This document shows positions 61,432 to 64,000 of a stretch of DNA of 64,000 nucleotides, piece after piece. The position numbers and the translations under genes are program-made. The notes below the pieces were generated by a model. That model saw only the letters and a program-made list of their open reading frames with translations, was not told where the DNA came from and searched no databases. The stretch lies in assembly GCA_905205065.1 (NCBI GenBank), contig CAJLCI010000007.1, positions 20,004 through 84,003 on the forward strand, read 5' to 3'. The stretch comes from an uncultured Eubacteriales bacterium (GTDB taxonomy: Bacteria > Bacillota > Clostridia > Oscillospirales > CAG-272). The first letter of the stretch is position 1; every line of letters begins with the position of its first letter.

Positions 61432-62178
61432 TTACAAATCCTCCTTTTTAAAATGATGAAAGGTCATAAGAAAACCAACTGCTGATACAAGAATAATAAT
61501 AGATACAGACAGCAGTGTAGGATAGCCGGTACTCTGAAGTTTACCCTGCACCAAGAAATAGGTGGCTGTCCACGGATACAACGCTCCCCATTCTTGATTT
61601 GAAAGTGCGGCACTTCCCATGACAATCACGGCAGAGCCAATCATCGGGGCGACAAATCCTTTTGTTTTCATAGCAACAAACACAAAAGGAGAAACTGTTA
61701 AAAACATCAGGATACTGCCAAACAAAAACTTGGGGAGCCATACTATTGCCACTAGTAAGCTATATCCCTCCAATGTAAAGACAGCGTCATATAGCCCACA
61801 AACGATAAATATACCTGCCCATGTTACAAGGGTTAGCATAACAATCCAAAGAAGCAGGGTGCAAAATTTTCCAATTAATAGTTTTGTCCTTGAAATGGGT
61901 ATGGGCAATATGGTTTTGAGGGTGCTTTCTGTGTACTCTCTGCTAAACAAGTAAGCTGCAATTGCCACATATATCATAATGTTTACCAGCAGCATGATAT
62001 ACAGTACACTGTCGCTGTATATGTCAGACAAGGTAAAGATAATCTCCGGCTTATCAAAATGTGTTTGCAAGGCTTCTATTAACATCAAAAGTGGGGTAGA
62101 TAATACCCCTGCCACACTAATTAGCACCATTTTTGAACGCTTTAGTTTTAATAATTCACAAGAAATAAGATTAAGCAA
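61432..62178 (-). CDS. bcrB: Bacitracin ABC transporter permease (BcrB-like)
   Basis: 248 residues from a TTG at 62178, 8 nt behind GGAGGTGG; the longer frame begins at 62193 inside bcrA. About six membrane helices (VLISVAGVLSTPLLMLIEAL, LLVNIMIYVAIAAYLFSREY, LLWIVMLTLVTWAGIFIVCG, LFGSILMFLTVSPFVFVAMK, VSIIILVSAVGFLMTFHHF). ABC-2 type permease of the bacitracin efflux/protection pump. Translationally overlaps bcrA by 8 bp. Confidence 0.85.
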   Translation of the reverse strand: MLNLISCELLKLKRSKMVLISVAGVLSTPLLMLIEALQTHFDKPEIIFTLSDIYSDSVLYIMLLVNIMIYVAIAAYLFSREYTESTLKTILPIPISRTKLLIGKFCTLLLWIVMLTLVTWAGIFIVCGLYDAVFTLEGYSLLVAIVWLPKFLFGSILMFLTVSPFVFVAMKTKGFVAPMIGSAVIVMGSAALSNQEWGALYPWTATYFLVQGKLQSTGYPTLLSVSIIILVSAVGFLMTFHHFKKEDL

Positions 62179-63088
62179 TACCGCCACCTCCAATCAGTTT
62201 AGAAAAGTAGTCCTCTAAGTTTTCCTCACTATCATTTATCCTTGTCACGAGCAGTCCATTTCGTGCAAATTCTCGATTGATTTCTCCAACACTTTGGCTA
62301 AAGTCATAAATTCTCACCGTACCGTCCTGCACTGTAAAATCCGTCATGTGGTAGTGGTTTTCTAAAATCTTTCCGGCTATCTCACTGTCAGATAAATCAA
62401 ATTGAATGTATTTTCGATTCCTTTTGTGAAGCTCGGATATATTCACTTCCTCTACTAAATGCCCCTCGTGCATAACGCCGATAATATCTGCTATCTGTTC
62501 AATCTCGCTTAAAACATGGCTTGAGATAAAAATGGTAATGCCATGATTGTGACTAAGTTCAGATAAAAATGAGCGTATTTCAACTATTCCAATGGGGTCA
62601 AGTCCGTTAATCGGTTCGTCAAGTATTAAAAGCTCCGGCTCGTGCATAATGGCGGCGGCAATACCAAGCCGTTGCTTCATTCCGAGGGAATAATCGGAAA
62701 AGACTTTTCTTTTCTCCTTATGCAGCCCCACAACTTCAAGAGCTTTTTCTACTCCACTTTTAGATACTCCCCCTCGCAGTTTAGCGAGAATTTGCAAATT
62801 CTCATACCCTGTTAAATTACTGTAAAATCCCGGTGTTTCGATAATAGAGCCTACTTTGCTATAAAGGGTATGGATATTTTCCTTATAGTTTGTGCCAAAC
62901 AAGCGTACCGTTCCCTCCGTTGGGAAAGCAAGCTGCAACATCATTTTCATTGCTGTGGTTTTGCCTGCTCCGTTTCTGCCGAGCAAACCATAAATTTTGC
63001 CCTTTGGCACATGAAGATTTACCTTATCGACAACGGTGGCTGTTCCGTATCGCTTCGTAAGATTTTCTGTTTCAATGATATAATCCAT
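62171..63088 (-). CDS. bcrA: Bacitracin ABC transporter ATP-binding protein (BcrA-like)
   Basis: 305 residues from the ATG at 63088 with GGAAAGGAG upstream; a longer frame to 63199 would run through the promoter and operator. Walker A YGLLGRNGAGKTTAMKMMLQ, signature DYSLGMKQRLGIAAAIM, Walker B ELLILDEPINGLDPIGIVEI and switch IFISSHVLSEIEQIADI. ABC ATPase of the BcrA subfamily with a C-terminal regulatory tail. With BcrB it expels or removes bacitracin. Confidence 0.9.
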   Translation of the reverse strand: MDYIIETENLTKRYGTATVVDKVNLHVPKGKIYGLLGRNGAGKTTAMKMMLQLAFPTEGTVRLFGTNYKENIHTLYSKVGSIIETPGFYSNLTGYENLQILAKLRGGVSKSGVEKALEVVGLHKEKRKVFSDYSLGMKQRLGIAAAIMHEPELLILDEPINGLDPIGIVEIRSFLSELSHNHGITIFISSHVLSEIEQIADIIGVMHEGHLVEEVNISELHKRNRKYIQFDLSDSEIAGKILENHYHMTDFTVQDGTVRIYDFSQSVGEINREFARNGLLVTRINDSEENLEDYFSKLIGGGGIA

Positions 63089-63192
63089 ATTTGATTCTCC
63101 TTTCCGTGGGTTGCTGTTCTTGTTTTCGCTGACCACAATCTTATTATCCACGAGTATTGCATAGAAGCCAAGAAATCTACCGTCACAATGCC

Positions 63193-63207
63193 GACACAAT
63201 AGATGTC
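63193..63207. promoter_or_regulatory. BcrR-type operator 1
   Basis: GACA-CAATAGA-TGTC fits the GACA-N7-TGTC sites bound by BcrR upstream of bcrA in Enterococcus. It lies 105 bp before the bcrA ATG. Confidence 0.8.
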
Positions 63208-63212
63208 AGCAC

Positions 63213-63244
63213 GAAAAAAGCTCCGACACTTATCGTGTCAGAGC
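63213..63244 (-). terminator. Terminator of bcrR
   Basis: On the minus strand GCTCTGACAC and GTGTCGGAGC form a stem with one mismatch, followed by TTTTTTC. Confidence 0.85.
63225..63239. promoter_or_regulatory. BcrR-type operator 2, inside the bcrR terminator stem
   Basis: GACA-CTTATCG-TGTC, 32 bp (about three helical turns) from operator 1. It also forms part of the terminator hairpin. Confidence 0.65.
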
Positions 63245-63268
63245 CTATTTTAAAGGGTTTATGGCATT

Positions 63269-63883
63269 TTACTTTGTTTGGGTTTGCTTTATCCAGACAA
63301 ATATTTTAGCAACAAATAGCAGAAACATAAGGGCGGTTACATAGGGTTGTCTTGCCGCAGCGAAGAAGCAGATAAAAAGCGTACTCAGCACGAGAGAGCA
63401 TTTTGTGATTATGTTGCTCCATGATTCCTTTTCAAAACAAACACACATCAGTTTCGCTATCCCAAGTGCAATCAAAACAATAAAAACAATCCAATAGATT
63501 GCAAGATATATTGGGGTAGTGTCTGTAAATGAAAGTAGATTGACACAATAAATATATCCGTCAACAAGGTTACCATACAACGGCAAAAGTATAAAAGTAA
63601 CCGCCATCATATCTAATATTCCATAAATGAAACTGTAAATTTTTTTCAAGTTGGAACGATTTTCAGTTTCGGCAAGTGTAATCAGTTCTTCGCCCGATAG
63701 CAGTTCATCTATGGTCACAGAAAAGAATTTAGAAATACACTTGAGCGACTCAATGTTAGGGTAACCCTTGCCGCTTTCCCATTTTGAAATGGCTGTTCTT
63801 GATACATATAATTGCTCCGCAAGTTGTTCCTGCGTTAAGTTCTTTCCAGTCCTAAGCTGTTGTAGCTTTTCATTAAATTCCAT
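63269..63883 (-). CDS. bcrR: Membrane-bound bacitracin sensor/regulator (BcrR-like)
   Basis: 204 residues. N-terminal XRE HTH (LRTGKNLTQEQLAEQLYVSR, TAISKWESGKGYPNIESL) followed by four predicted membrane helices (FIYGILDMMAVTFILLPLYG, YLAIYWIVFIVLIALGIAKL, CSLVLSTLFICFFAAARQP, ALMFLLFVAKIFVWI). BcrR senses bacitracin in the membrane and activates bcrABD. Same gene order, orientation and operator type as in enterococci and in Clostridium perfringens elements. Ribosome site AGGAGGAG. Confidence 0.9.
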   Translation of the reverse strand: MEFNEKLQQLRTGKNLTQEQLAEQLYVSRTAISKWESGKGYPNIESLKCISKFFSVTIDELLSGEELITLAETENRSNLKKIYSFIYGILDMMAVTFILLPLYGNLVDGYIYCVNLLSFTDTTPIYLAIYWIVFIVLIALGIAKLMCVCFEKESWSNIITKCSLVLSTLFICFFAAARQPYVTALMFLLFVAKIFVWIKQTQTK

Positions 63884-64000
63884 GATTCTCCTCCTGTTTG
63901 TTCCTTGTTTTCATACGTCCATCAACGGGTTTTTCTGCATCTTTTGGTATCATCCATGCACGACCAAATTTTTCAGTTCCGTCAATGCGATTTTCCTCAC
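63873..64000 (-). CDS. 3' end of a small HTH/DNA-binding protein (cut by the window)
   Basis: 42 codons end RIDGTEKFGRAWMIPKDAEK, then PVDGRMKTRN, before TAA at 63873. This ending is typical of excisionase-like or helix-turn-helix proteins carried on conjugative elements. Its last 11 bp overlap bcrR, whose ribosome site lies inside it. Confidence 0.55.
   Translation of the reverse strand, partial: EENRIDGTEKFGRAWMIPKDAEKPVDGRMKTRNKQEENHGI

Larger units (their letters stand above)
55495..64000. mobile_element. Mobilizable integrative element with integrase, MobA/MobL relaxase and bacitracin cargo (right end outside)
   Basis: It starts close to 55495-55510, where the ABC gene stops matching. 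Integrase (minus), XRE repressor (minus), xis-like gene (plus), oriT-like region and relaxase (plus) form the core, visibly richer in GC than the host DNA. Between 59.8 and 60.6 kb lie a KTR protein, a broken arsC and a broken small ORF; bcrR-bcrA-bcrB-uppP follows. The right end is not in the window, and I cannot prove that the bcr part and the core belong to one element. Confidence 0.65.

Noticed and set aside
63089..63199. N-terminal extension of BcrA
   Set aside because: It runs over the promoter region and operator and is unrelated to the ABC family; the ATG at 63088 has a strong ribosome site.

Overview
The window looks like a chromosomal contig from a strictly anaerobic, spore-forming member of the Clostridia, probably a gut or fibre-degrading lineage. 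It has a complete spoIIA sporulation operon, dockerin and cohesin proteins of cellulosome type, rubrerythrin, RemA, the YlxM-Ffh pair, a DUF362 ferredoxin-like protein and low-GC intergenic DNA with strong sigma-A type promoters. I cannot name the species.

Layout. 1-3.3 kb: miaB (cut by the window edge, minus strand), then spoIIAA-spoIIAB-sigF. 3.5-6.1 kb: a lipoprotein and a secreted ricin-lectin/M23 peptidase gene split by an 8-bp tandem duplication. 6.5-9.3 kb: rpmG-secE-nusG-rplK-rplA, with structured RNA leaders and an apparently orphaned L10-leader-like RNA where rplJ-rplL would be expected. 9.4-16.8 kb: mixed metabolic genes (FAD protein, GNAT, a HAD/C_GCAxxG_C_C fusion, a ceramidase-like protein, NagD-type HAD, an S1-domain protein). 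17-21.8 kb: a large secreted GH99-like dockerin enzyme next to a two-cohesin plus dockerin adaptor. 21.9-26.1 kb: cysteine desulfurase plus DUF3343, GH89, tRNA-Lys. 26.3-36.3 kb: yicC-remA-gmk-rpoZ-priA-def-fmt-zinc peptidase, PHP protein, rsmB. 36.9-42.1 kb: pmpR and argS on minus, ylxM-ffh-rpsP-khpA on plus. 42.7-48 kb: talC-like aldolase, queT, rubrerythrin, AGCS symporter, radC. 48.5-50.9 kb: an isolated CpsB/Wzz/CpsD tyrosine-phosphorylation module. 51-54 kb: ispE, DUF362 protein, trmO.

From about 55.5 kb to the end the DNA is accessory. A tyrosine integrase, XRE repressor, excisionase-like protein and MobA/MobL relaxase with an oriT-like inverted-repeat cluster form a mobilizable element that cuts off the N-terminal part of an ABC exporter gene. 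Beyond it lie decayed cargo (a 3' fragment of arsC, a small broken ORF) and a bacitracin-resistance cluster bcrR-bcrA-bcrB-uppP(bcrD), with two GACA-N7-TGTC sites of the kind BcrR binds.

The most unusual thing not explained by genes is a family of interspersed intergenic elements (family A, five copies at 11.6, 28.4, 36.5, 43.5 and 48 kb). They share a left end, an internal CCGGAAAAAG block and a right end, and in the longer copies enclose a variable number of degenerate 16-bp tandem units. A second structured repeat family (family B, three copies of about 95-108 bp) lies beside one copy and is nested inside another. I know of no description of either.
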